DNA of 64,000 nucleotides, taken from NCBI GenBank assembly GCA_020631735.1, contig CM036188.1, forward strand, positions 11,326,214 through 11,390,213, in the 5' to 3' direction. A program made the position numbers and the translations under genes. The notes under the pieces were generated by a model, which saw only the letters and a program-made list of their open reading frames with translations, searched no databases and was not told where the DNA came from. Shown piece by piece: positions 36,640-47,212 of the stretch. This DNA is from Saccharum officinarum (Eukaryota > Streptophyta > Magnoliopsida > Poales > Poaceae). How positions within the stretch are numbered: position 1 is the stretch's first letter; the number at the start of each line of letters is the position of its first letter.

Positions 36640-37980
36640 AAATTGGCGGTGGTCGTGCACAGAGTTAAATTACAAGCTCTGCCACAAGTAAAAGCTGGCT
36701 ACTACCTATGTGAAAAAAGTTGATACAAATTTTTTGAACTAAGAGCAGGTATCTGTAAGGAGAAAAAAGTTGCATGTTAAATGGGGTTGCTAGTTTTTGC
36801 CTTCTTTGCATTGGTATAGTTCCATGCCTGCAGAAGAGTTCATTTAAAATTCGACACATTCACACATATTCCATCCTACTATATTTAAATTAGGATATCT
36901 ACCACAATGTATATGGACTGGTCAGTCTATATGGATAGTTTTTGCGCCAGTGGGTTATAGTTATTGTTGTTGTCATAATGTATATGGTCTGGGTAGTCCC
37001 TATGAGAGAGGCAAGGGAGAGAGAGTGAGCAGAGAGAAGAATTATTTGTTTATTACTTATGGGCAGCCCATATGACTATGAATACCTTTAGTTATGGACT
37101 GCTCTATAGACCACCTCTACAATGTTTCAGCTAGTTGATAGACAATATTCAAATGCCTATGGACTACTTTTCTGCAACATTGTGGTTACTCTTACAAACA
37201 TCCTAGCTCAGTTGAATGAGAGCGTGGTAGGCCTAGAGATCACCGAGGTCCGATCAAGTTCTTTTTATGTGAATTTCAGTCTCTATTTCTTCATAGCAAT
37301 AAAACCGCTTAATTTCTCCTAGTTTGCTATACTTTTGAACTTTTGATAAGTTCATCCCTACGTTACTCCCTGTTTATATACCTTTTATAAAGCATGCACA
37401 CATTTGAGGATTTAAATCCTATGACCTACTATCGAAAAAATAGCCGAGCAAATGTTAGAAGACAAGACACACTGGATTCAAATTTGGGAGTTGTTTCATA
37501 ATACATGATCATGATTTTATTGTTAGAAATAAATATGGTTACATGGTTATTATATCTTCCAAAAACCCAAATGCTGGTCAGTGGGGTTTACAGATACCCA
37601 CACACATCTCTCATTTGTAAGTATTGTAAGCTTTTATATTCCCACTAGCTCCATTTGTCGTGTTGACAATCAGATGTAGCTACCTTGTGGCTCCACCATG
37701 GCTTAACTCACTTGGTTTAATATCAACTTGGTTCTTCTACAGAGGGAGAAGCCACATCTACAAAATAGAAAGGCCGAGCCAATTGAAATGTGAATGGCCT
37801 GAAAAAAAATAATACATGTTGTAATGTACAGTGGTCACCCGCCTCGCTGTGACCTAGATCACTTTCATCCATGGCATATAAGCCCTTCTCTTCTGATCCA
37901 TTGCTAGAAACCTAATCCAAAACATGCCACCGCATTCTACCAATGTGCCAACTCAAGTCTCCAATAACCATTGTCTTAGA
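36640..37980. other. upstream intergenic region of WOX3, nothing recognised
   Basis: AT-rich sequence with short degenerate direct similarities (ATAATGTATATGG at about 36903 and 36976). No protein motif, RNA gene or transposon end was recognised. Confidence 0.45.
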
Positions 37981-37981
37981 G

Positions 37982-38277
37982 CTTGATTCACCAAGAAAAC
38001 CCTGTTGTGGGTTTTCTCGATGAGTGTTTGGGCGGAGCCACTTGTCTAAGGTGTATTGTCTTTCCAAAATTGGCCGACAACACTCACTAATAAATCCAGA
38101 TGTGGTTCTCCACCTGACTAAAATTCACCTTGATTCACCAAGAAAACCCTGTTGTGGGTTTTCTCGATCAGTGTTTGGGTGGAGCCACTTGTCTAAGGTG
38201 TCTTGTCTTTCCAAAATTTGGCTGACAACACTCACTAATAACTCTAGATGTGGTTCTCCACTCGACTAAAACCATTC
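37982..38277. repeat. tandem direct repeat, two units of 148 bp
   Basis: Unit 1 (37982-38129) and unit 2 (38130-38277) both start CTTGATTCACCAAGAAAACC and differ at a handful of positions (e.g. GATGAGTG versus GATCAGTG). Each unit contains the inverted pair AAAACCC...GGGTTTT near its start. No coding function is evident. Confidence 0.9.
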
Positions 38278-38334
38278 ATGCGCAGAGCATCTCACACTAC
38301 TAACGAAACCATGTTGGAGGTTATAATGGTAGCA

Positions 38335-38625
38335 ACATTAGACATTCAACAAGCTAAAATGGCACCATGGAAATATTAAAATGCATATAACTTGCATGTG
38401 TGAGACCATACTACTAATAAAATGAGACGAATATAGTTATAAATGATTTGCTAAGTGAATTTCCCTTAAAAATAGGAGGCATATGTAAAAATCGTTTCTG
38501 TAGTAATGAAGCAAAACCATGTCATATCACTATTGTAGCGAGATTAGACTGTCAACAAGCTAAAATGGCACTATGGAAATGCATAAAACTTGCATGTGTG
38601 AGTCTATCCTAATAAAATACGACAT
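38335..38625. repeat. diverged tandem repeat, period about 195 bp
   Basis: TCAACAAGCTAAAATGGCAC followed by ATGGAAAT and ACTTGCATGTGTGAG occurs at about 38346 and again at about 38550, with intervening sequence. The units differ by substitutions and small indels. Confidence 0.7.
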
Positions 38626-38673
38626 ATGTAGTAGTGGGGATTCGGAAACCCTTACATGCAGATGGCCGCCGTC

Positions 38674-38934
38674 CAGAGGCGGAACCAGCGATTTTGATTA
38701 AGGGGGGCCGGACAAATGTGATCGTATTTTTTTGTGTGATGAAATATACATAATTATATGCTTCAACAAATTTTCAAAAAATTTACACTATTTCTAACCA
38801 AAATCATCATATTTTAATAAAAATAGGTGAAATTAATATTTTGTATTATAAATATAAATATTTATATAGGTATTTAAATGAATCTACTATGCTTGGGGGG
38901 CACGGCCCTGCTAGCCCCTCTGGTTCCGCCTCTG
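38674..38934. mobile_element. hAT-type MITE, 261 bp
   Basis: Perfect 15-bp terminal inverted repeats (CAGAGGCGGAACCAG and its inverse CTGGTTCCGCCTCTG) flanked by 8-bp near-duplicates CCGCCGTC (38666-38673) and CCGCCATC (38935-38942), one mismatch. An 8-bp duplication fits the hAT superfamily. The interior is AT-rich and non-coding. It lies at the 5' edge of the LINE remnant. Confidence 0.88.
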
Positions 38935-39793
38935 CCGCCATCAGCATCCTGGGTGACGGGTGCTCGACCAGGCTATGGACAGACAGCTGGGCACAGGTTG
39001 GGCTCCTGTGTCGTTTCGCGCCGAACTTGTTCGCGGCGATCTCCGCATCGGGGAAGAAGAGGTCGGTGAGGGACGGCACGCTACAGAACCGCTGGGCGCG
39101 CCACATCGTGGGCGCGCCGACCACTCAGGTGTTGTGCCAATATCTCCAAGTCTGGGAGCTGCTGCGCGGAGTCGTACTTGATCCTACGCAAGCGGACCGC
39201 TTCGTCTGGAAATGGACGGCCGACGGGAAGTACTCAGCATCGTCCACCTACCGAGCCTTCTTTGCTGGCTCGACGTCACTGCTTGGCGCCAGGGAGCTCT
39301 GGAAGACAAAAGCACTGCCTCGCGTCAAGTTCTTCTTCTGGCTCGCACTCCACCGTCACTTGTGGACCGCCGAACGGCGCAAGAGGCATGGCCTCCAGGA
39401 CGACGATGCATGCGTCCTATGCGGCCAAGCTCCAGAAACTGGCGATCACTTATTCCGGGGATGCGTGCTCACCAGAGAGCTGTGGTTCTCCTTGCTAGCA
39501 TCGGTTGGCCTTACGGCGCTGGTGCCCGAAGGTGCAGACAATTGGGTTCTTGCTGGCTCCGGCAACGGCGGAGGTTGGACAACGATGCACGGCCACCGTT
39601 CGACTCACTGTTGCTGCTTATCTCGTGGTGCATTTGGAAGGAGCGGAAGAACAGGACTTTCTCCAGATCGGTAGCTGTAACTCAAGAGCTCTTCACGAAG
39701 ATTGTGCGGGAGGCTGAAGATTGGGTGCAGGCAAGGTTCAAAACGCTCGCTGGGGTCTGCCCAATTTGGTCGCCAAACAATGTTATCATGTAA
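38935..39793 (+). pseudogene. LINE ORF2 C-terminal remnant with zf-RVT domain
   Basis: Directly after the hAT MITE the frame reads ISILGDGCSTRLWTDSW, then WKTKALPRVKFFFWLALHRH, LWTAERRKRHGLQDDDACVL and CGQAPETGDHLFRGCVLTRE: the zf-RVT zinc-binding domain (C-x2-C then H...C) that follows RT in plant L1 elements. A frameshift at about 39540-39600 moves it to the frame with LLLLISWCIWKERKNRTFSR, the conserved extreme C-terminus. The domain is better preserved (over 230 codons open) and more GC-rich than the copy at 7590. RT and endonuclease are absent. It is a truncated copy rather than a host gene. Confidence 0.85.
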
Positions 39794-39897
39794 TAAGCCA
39801 GGTGCTTTCCCAGTAGTTAGGTGCTTGCACTGATTTATGAGGGCCACTCGCCAGCGTGATCGTGCGTGGTTGTTTTCATGGATAAAATTTCCTCTTA

Positions 39898-40135
39898 GGC
39901 CGTGTTCAGTTCCTCAAAAAAAGTACTATGGCGAAAAACTGTTCCCCGTCACATCAAACTTGCGATACATGCATGGAGTACTAAATTAGATGAAATTACT
40001 AATTGTACAGCTGGTTGTACTTTGCAAGACGAACGTTTTGAAACTAATTAGTCAACGGTTTGGACACTATTTGCCATAAAGCCAAAACGTGCTACAGTAC
40101 TTTTTTTACCCCTTTTCAGGGATCTAAACACAGCC
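39898..40135. mobile_element. Tourist-like MITE (PIF/Harbinger), 238 bp
   Basis: Ends GGCCGTGTTCAGTTCC and, inverted, GGGATCTAAACACAGCC, flanked by TTA on each side (39895-39897, 40136-40138), the 3-bp target of PIF/Harbinger elements. The interior contains ATTAGTCAACGGTTTGGACA-type sequence found in many grass copies of this family. Confidence 0.88.
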
Positions 40136-40138
40136 TTA

Positions 40139-41132
40139 ATGAAAACGGGTGAATGACCCGATTGCACGGCACGTTATTTGGAAGAGTGAGGGCAAGATAG
40201 ATACTACTACTTGAATGCGTAGAAGGGAATAGAAGAGGGAGGGACAAGATGGGAGGATACGTTATTGCGCACTGCTGTCCTAGCTACTGGCATTGCATTC
40301 ATGGAGAACTTGAATGCATTCATTCTCTTGAATTTCCTCTTCAAACCTCTTTCTTTTTTACTATTGACAGAACCGTTTCAATGTTTGTCTGCCTAGTACG
40401 GCGATTGTGGAGAGAGAGCATGGGGGCCGGGGAATGAGACACTCATATATGCCCTGTAACACAACCCTTGTTGTGCCGATGTAGACTGCTGATTGGGCAC
40501 CACATCATAAGGTTATGATGAGGGAGAGGGAGGAACTATGTATATCTTCTCTTCTGTTCTCTTCTTGCTCTTTTGTTTTTGTTTTTTCCGACGTATACCA
40601 TATAAGCCACAGGGAGCGAGATCCAGAGAGAGAAGATTAGTTTGGGTGTGCATGCATGCACATGCGGTTATTGGGTTGAATATAATAAACCAGCTGCTAA
40701 GATTTTGATTACAGTAACATAATTTGCTGCAGACTAGCTCTTCACACTTGTCATTTGGCGACATGCAAGTTACTCCTTGCGTACTACTACCAGTATATGC
40801 AACTACACATTCTCCCATGCATGGCTGCAGCCTGCAGGTATCACGATCCAAGGGGTGAATACTGGAGTGGATGCATGGAATGCTCCTGCAGGATACTACG
40901 GTGTCTGCAGTGTCGTCCGACGACGTCCAGCGCCGGCCCGGCCGGCCATGTACAAGTAGGTACGTGAGCAACTGAGCATGCAAAGCTAGCCAGTGACCCG
41001 TCCGTCATGCATTCACGCACGATGCACGCATGCATGTAAGTGGGGTTCCCGGCCGGCCTACTACTAGTAGTACTAGGGTGGCAAGCTTCATGTCTGTAGC
41101 TGCGGCTGGGCGACCTGTCCTCTCCCATTCCT
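40139..41132. other. intergenic sequence up to the assembly gap
   Basis: No gene is supported. There is a near-palindrome CATCATAAGGTTATGATG at 40503-40520 and several GCATGCATGC-like runs. Short cysteine-containing frames at 40755-40967 and a 156-codon minus-strand frame at 40513-40983 lack recognisable motifs. The sequence does not look like a retrotransposon and stops at the gap. Confidence 0.4.
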
Positions 41133-41232
41133 NNNNNNNNNNNNNNNNNNNNNNNNNNNNNNNNNNNNNNNNNNNNNNNNNNNNNNNNNNNNNNNNNNNN
41201 NNNNNNNNNNNNNNNNNNNNNNNNNNNNNNNN
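41133..41232. other. assembly gap of exactly 100 N
   Basis: One hundred N, the conventional size for a gap of unknown length. Non-repetitive DNA lies on the left and an LTR fragment on the right, so the two contigs are joined without sequence evidence here. Confidence 0.99.
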
Positions 41233-41775
41233 TTTTTGATCTAAAATTGACCGGAACAACTTGGCTCTAGCTTAAATAGAGGATAAACGTGACCAATTTG
41301 GAAAGATATTCCCTAGTTCACGGATTTGGTTTCGATACGGTGGTGAAAAATCGTGACCGGCTCGGCTACGAGAGAAGGAGGAAGAGACGTCTGACAGTGG
41401 GCCCCAGCGTTCAGCGACCGAAAGAGAGGAAGAGGAGAGCGCTGCTGCCCGTCAGCTGTGTTGGGCCAGCCCACGCGGGCGCGATCACGGGAGGGAAAGC
41501 GGCAGCGACGTCGGCCCATTGCGCGGCCCAGAACAAGAGAGGAGGAGACAGCAGGTCGGGTTAACTGGCCCACCAGCAAGTAAGTACTTTCTTTCTATTT
41601 GTTTTCAAAACCCTTTTCAAAAGAGAATTTCAAATCCAAATTAATTAAAATAAATTCCACACAAAATAAAATAAATGCAACAGCATGAATGCATAATCAA
41701 ATACTCTATCTAAAATTTTAATTCCCTTTCTCTAAATTATTTAAAATTTATTACTCTTAAAATTTGGGTGTTACA
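41233..41775 (-). repeat. gypsy LTR fragment (element D), inverted, cut by the gap
   Basis: On the minus strand it begins TGTAACACCCAAATTTTAAG at 41775 and proceeds into the gap; it is alignable with the first 550 bases of the LTR of element A (same CAACAGCATGAATGCA, GTGACCGGCTCGG blocks). It abuts RNase H sequence of element B at GTTAG, so it is an insertion in opposite orientation, or an artefact of the contig end. Confidence 0.85.
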
Positions 41776-43536
41776 GTTAGCAGCTGTAGTTCATGCTTTA
41801 AAGATTTAGAGACATTATTTGATTGGACATAAGAGTGATATATACACTGATCATAAGAGTTTGAAGTATATTTTCACTCAGTCAGATCTGAATTTGAGGC
41901 AACGCAGATGGTTGGAGTTGATTAAGGATTATGATATTGAGATACACTATCATCCTGGTAAGGCTAATGTAGTAGCTGATGCTCTTAGTAGGAAAAGTTA
42001 TGCCAATGAGATACGGACGTTGTCTATGACTAGTGAGTTATGTGCTGAATTTGAATATTTGAATTTGGGCATTGTTACTAATACAATGGAATTAGTGATA
42101 GAGCCTACCTTAGAGCAAGAAATCTACAAGGGTCAGTTGAAGGATGAGAAACTAAAGAAGATAGCAGAAGATATAGTGATTGGTAAGTCACCAGGCTTTC
42201 GAATGGATGATAATGGAATTTTTGTGGTTTGGAAAGAGGCTGTGTGTACCTGAGGATCAAACTGTTAGACAGGCAATTCTTCGCGAAGCTCATGAGTCAG
42301 CTTATTCTATTCATCCTGGTAGTACTAAGATGTATTTGGATCTGAAACAGAAATATTGGTGGATTGGATTAAAGCGAGATGTGGCTGAGTATGTGGCTTT
42401 GTGTGACACTTGTCAGAGGGTGAAAGCAGAGCATCAGAGACCTGCGGGATTATTGCAACCAATGAAGATTCCTGAATGGAAGTGGGAGGAAGTTGGTATG
42501 GATTTTATAGTAGGGTTACCGCGTACTCAGAGAGGTTATGATTCTATTTGGGTGATAGTAGATCGGTTAACTAAAGTTGCTCATTTTACACCAGTTAAGA
42601 CTACTTACCATGACCAAAATTGGCAGAGTTGTATATGGAGAGAATAGTCTGTTTGCATGGAGTACCAAAGAAGATTGTATCTGATCGAGGATCGCAGTTT
42701 ACGTCGCATTTTTGGAAAGCTGTGCATGAATCATTGGAACAAAATTGAATTTTAGTACAGCATATCATCCACAGACAGATGGACAGACTGAAAGGACCAA
42801 CCAGGTATTAGAGGATATGTTGAGAGCTTGTGCATTGCAATATGGAACTAGTTGGAATAAGAGTTTGCCTTATGCAGAATTCTCTTACAATAATAGTTAT
42901 CAACAGAGTCTTAAGATGGCACCGTTTGAAGCTTTGTATGGACATAAGTGTAGAACTCCATTGTTTTGGGATCAGACAGGTGAATCTCAAGTGTTTGGTA
43001 CAGATGTTCTTAGAAACGCAGAAGATCAAGTGCGAGTGATTCGTGAGAATTTGAGAGTAGCACAGTCTCGTCAGAAGAGTTATGCTGACAATAGAAGAAG
43101 AGATTTAGTTTTTGAGGTAGGTGATTATGTCTATTTGAAGGTGTCACCTATGAAAAGTGTGAAGAGGTTTAACATGAAAGGTAAACTAGCACCAAGGTAT
43201 GTTGGACCATTTAAAGTTATTACTAGACGTGGGGAAGTTGCTTATCAATTAGAGTTGCCTGAGAATTTATCTGGAGTACATGATGTGTTCCATGTTTCAC
43301 AACTTAAGAAGTGTTTACGGGTGCCTGAGGAGCAGATACCTTTAGAAGAGTTGACTGTTAAGGAGGATCTTACATATGAAGAGTTTCCGATTAAGATTTT
43401 AGAGACTGCTGAGAGAGTTACTCGAAGTCGGATTATTAAAATGTGCAAAGTGCAGTGGAATCGATATTCAGAGGCAGAGGCAACTTGGGAAAGAGAGGAT
43501 GAATTGAGGAAATCATACCCGCAGTTGTTTGAGTAA
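41776..43536 (+). pseudogene. gypsy pol 3' part (element B): RNase H end, integrase, chromodomain
   Basis: Starts in RNase H ([10 protein letters not shown] region) and passes [14 protein letters not shown]. The zinc-binding H-H-C-C of integrase is at 42280-42430 ([21 protein letters not shown]). The DDE core follows: first Asp in MDFIVGLP at about 42495, second in the VSDRGS region at about 42680 and the Glu in QVLEDM at about 42810. Last come the GPY-type linker (LAPRYVGPFKVI) and the C-terminal chromodomain ending ATWEREDELRKSYPQLFE, typical of Tekay-type chromoviruses. Frameshifts near 42220, 42615 and 42740 destroy it. Integrase would insert new copies; the chromodomain directs them to chromatin marks. 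The RT half is absent. Confidence 0.92.
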
Positions 43537-43565
43537 GCAGTCCAATCTCGAGGACGAGATTCTTT

Positions 43566-43581
43566 TAAGGGGGGTAGAATT
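43566..43581 (+). other. polypurine tract of element B
   Basis: AAGGGGGGTAGAATT directly before the LTR start at 43582, following the stop codon of pol by about 30 bases; primes plus-strand DNA synthesis. Confidence 0.9.
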
Positions 43582-46413
43582 TGTAACACCCAATTTTAGG
43601 AGTAATAAATTTTAAATAATTTAGAGAAAGGGAATTAAGATTTTAAAATTATTGGTGATGCATTCATGCTGTTGCATTTATTTTATTTTGTGGTGTGGAT
43701 ATATTTGTTTTATTTGATTTGGTTTAGGAAAAATTGATTTGAAAATGTGTTTGGAAAATTAGAAAAGAAAAGAAACAAAAGAAAAAAAAGAAACAACTTA
43801 CCTTCTTACCTGATTGGCCGAAGGCCGACGGACGGCCTGCTTTTCTTCCCCGCGCCGGCGCCTGCGACCGAGTGGGCCGGCCCAGCAGCCGAGCCAGCCC
43901 AAGCCAGCAGCCGCGCGTTTTCTCCTTGCTTCGCTGACCGGTGGGGCCCGGTGGTCAGTCGTCTTCCTCCTCCCGTGCTCGAGCCGGACTCCGAACCGGA
44001 GTACCACCGCCGCCTTTCTCGCGATTTCCCGGAGAATCTCACCCGAACACGGCAAATAGAAGCTATAAATAGGACGCCTTGACCTTCCTATTTCCGTTTT
44101 TCATCTAAACCATGAGTTCCACCACGTGAAACCGAGCGCTAGGGATTGGGGGAAGTTGGAGGTTCGGTTGCTCGTAGGAGGAGCTTTCGGGTGCTTTGGA
44201 GGCTAATTCGTCGCGTTGGTAAGCCCGCAAATCTTCTCCTCTTTCTTCTCGTGCCCTTCTTTGGTGTTGAGATGCTTTGAATCGTGGTTTTGGTGAGCTC
44301 GGGTGCACCGGCAATGGCGTCGCCGCCCTAACCTAGCCGCGTTCCGTTTCCGCGCTATAGCAGTCTTCCTAAACTAGGTAGACGAGTTCGGGGGAAGTTT
44401 CTCTTTCGATTTGAGTTGGTGGCGGATCAAGTAGAGGTCGGAAAAGGGGAGACGAAACTTTCCCGGCGAGGTGGGCATGGCGGTAATGGGGGGCCGCCAG
44501 CCGGACTTGAGGGAGGAGACCGGTATGAGCACTGTAGTGTTGCTGATGAACACGATCCGTCCAAATCGAGATCAACGGCCCAGATTAGAACTTACCCCTT
44601 CGCGGGTAAATTTGTTAAAGAGACCCTCAGCTTTTTAGTTATCAACCCGCGGTCCATAGCGTATGTCGGAAAATGCGTTTTCGCGTTTTGGAAGCGTATT
44701 CTCTCCCGGTTAAGTCAAAAATACGTTTTCAGGTATTTATAGTTTTGCCACTAGAACTGTTTTGGTCATAAAATCTTCGTTTTAACTCCGATTTGATCCG
44801 TTTAAGTTGCGTTAGGTTCGTATTTGCGAGATCTACATGTTAGTGTAGTTGTACAGTAGGTTTGTGACAATTTATTTTTCGAATTTATATTAAAGTAATT
44901 ATTTATCTATAGGAAATCTTAGAAAATTCATAACTTTTACGTTTTAACTCCGAATTTGGTGATCTTTGCGTCTGTGTGATCGTAGAAACGTGTAGAAGAG
45001 TTTTATAAACTTTTATTACTGTTTTGCTACTGTTGGTGTACTGTTCTAATTGTATCTCTTTGTTTGCTTCGTGTTTGTTTGATTGGATGCATGTGTGTTG
45101 TTGATTGATGATTGAGTATAGAAGGTGAGCAGTATCTGGACGATTCGGAGTATTACTTTGAGCCAAGTCAGCAGTATCACTTGGAGAATTTTGATCAAGG
45201 CAAGTATAACACAGGACTATCCTTGCTACCTATACATTGAATTGTCATACATATGCATGTGCTTACCTTGACAACCTTAGAGATTATAACTTAGTGATTG
45301 TTATCTTGATTCCTTGTCAACCTTGGGAATGCATATGGGTAGCTACTGCTAGTGCTTAAACTAAGAACAATGATCTTGTAATTTGATTAATGGATTAAGC
45401 AATCAACTATTAAGATGATTTTATTACTGTTAAAAGGGGGCTAGAGCATGTGTATTATTTTGATGCTCTGGTTTCTCTCCATAAGGACTTATCTGTAAGT
45501 GATAACCGGGATATACAGTACAGCTGTGAGGGCTATATGGCTCTGGCTTTAGTTGTTCAAGAGACCTTTTCTAGCTTGTTAGAGGTTACCTTAAATGGCG
45601 TAAGAATGGCTTGCCACGTTGGGTGTAGTGCGAGCCCCTGACCTAGTGTGATTAGGCTGCGGTTGTTGTGCCACAGGGAAGGGGGGTTCTACATCTGCCT
45701 GCCGAGTGAATCTAATGGCCCTAACTTGTTAGACGAACTTTTGAGTGGCTTTATATGGTTCTCGGGTGTTTGGGCTTGATCTCCCCACTCATTTGGAAAT
45801 CATGACTCACAGTGAAAGTGTACACCTCTGCGCAGAGTTAAAAACTGGTATACTAGCCGTGCTCACGGATACGAGCGGCCTTGGGGATTCTTATGGAATA
45901 GTTGATCATAACTGTTATATCATGCTAAATTATTGTTGATTATTATTTGCTCATGTTAATGCTATTCATTATCCTTATTACAATTGATCATTGGTTCTTT
46001 AATGGGAAGTGGTTTATCTTGATGCTACTCAATTGCAAATATATGATTAAAAGCTGAACGCAGTTAAACAGTGTCTAGCCTTTTTGAGCCTCATGAACCC
46101 TGTGTTATATTTGTTGAGTTCGACATGGACTCACTCTTGCTATTTCCACCATAACAGATGAAGATATTGAGGAAGATTATCGGAATGAGTACTAGTCTTG
46201 GTGTCAACCAGTCAACCGTGTCCCTGTGTGGAGTTTCCGCTGAAAAATTACTATTAGTTATTATTACAAGACTATGTCTTAAATACTTATTCATTATGTA
46301 ATAAGCACTGTGATGATACTTTGTAATTTGTCAACTTATGTGTGCGACTGTTTCCTGGGGCGCACATGAGTCTTTTATGCATCCTATTTTTGTCCTTAAA
46401 AATGGGTGTGACA
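43582..46413 (+). repeat. 3' LTR of element B (2.83 kb)
   Basis: TGTAACACCC...GGGTGTGACA, preceded by the polypurine tract. It is related to but clearly diverged from the A LTRs, with several distinct stretches in the left half. It is followed directly by CAGACTGAAAGGACC, integrase sequence of element A, so B inserted into the integrase gene of a relative. Confidence 0.92.
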
Positions 46414-47167
46414 CAGACTGAAAGGACCAACTAGGTATTAGAGGATATGTTGAGATCTTGTGCATTGCAATATGGAACTAGTTGGGATAAGAGTTTGCCT
46501 TATGCAGAATTTTCTTACAATAATAGTTATCAACAGAGTCTTAAGATGGCACCATTTGAAGCTTTGTATGGACGTAAGTGTAGAACTCCATTGTTTTTGG
46601 GATCATACAGGTGAATCTCAGGTGTTTGGTACAGATGTTCTTAGAAACGCAGAAGATCAAGTGCGAGTGATTCGTGAGAATTTGAGAGTAGCGCAGTCTC
46701 GTCAGAAGAGTTATGCTGATAATAGAAGAAGAGATTTAGTTTTTGAGGTAGGTGATTATGTCTATTTGAAGGTGTCACCAATGAGAAGTGTGAAGATGTT
46801 TAACATGAAAGGCAAATTAGCACCAAGGTATGTTGGACCATTTAAAGTTATTACTAGATGTGGGGAAGTTGCTTATCAGTTGGAGTTGCCTGAGAATTTA
46901 TCTGGAGTGCATGATGTGTTCCATGTTTCACAACTTAAGAAGTGTTTACAGGTGCCTGAGGAGCAGATACCTTTAGAAGAGTTGACTGTTAAGGAGGATC
47001 TTACATATAAAGAGTTTCCGATCAAGATTTTAGTGACTGCTGAGAGAGTTACTCGAAGTCGGATTATTAAGATGTGTAAAGTACTGTGGAATCGATATTC
47101 AGAGGCAGAGGCAACTTGGGAAAGAGAGGATGAATTGAGGAAATCATATCCGCAGTTGTTTGAGTAA
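46414..47167 (+). pseudogene. gypsy integrase C-terminal part and chromodomain (element A, 3' part)
   Basis: The sequence resumes the integrase at the CAGACTGAAAGG site (equivalent to 42785 in element B) and runs through AYNNSYQ-like text, LAPRYVGPFKVITR and VHDVFHVSQLKKCLQVPEEQ to the chromodomain end KSYPQLFE and TAA at 47165-47167. One extra T around 46595 shifts the frame early; from about 46600 the frame stays open to the end. The catalytic aspartates are missing because they lie upstream of the B insertion. Confidence 0.9.
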
Positions 47168-47197
47168 GCAGTCCAATCTCGAGGACGAGATTCTTTT

Positions 47198-47212
47198 AAG
47201 GGGGGTAGAATT
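47198..47212 (+). other. polypurine tract of element A
   Basis: AAGGGGGGTAGAATT immediately before the LTR start at 47213. Confidence 0.9.

Noticed and set aside
40513..40983. 156-codon minus-strand frame and Cys-rich plus-strand frames next to the gap
   Set aside because: No recognisable domain, no promoter or splice context, composition not clearly coding; the Cys pattern fits no known small secreted family.
43582..46413. Solo LTR interpretation
   Set aside because: Its left flank is a polypurine tract and pol end, and the flanking 5-mers (GAATT-like and CAGAC) do not match; it is the 3' LTR of element B.
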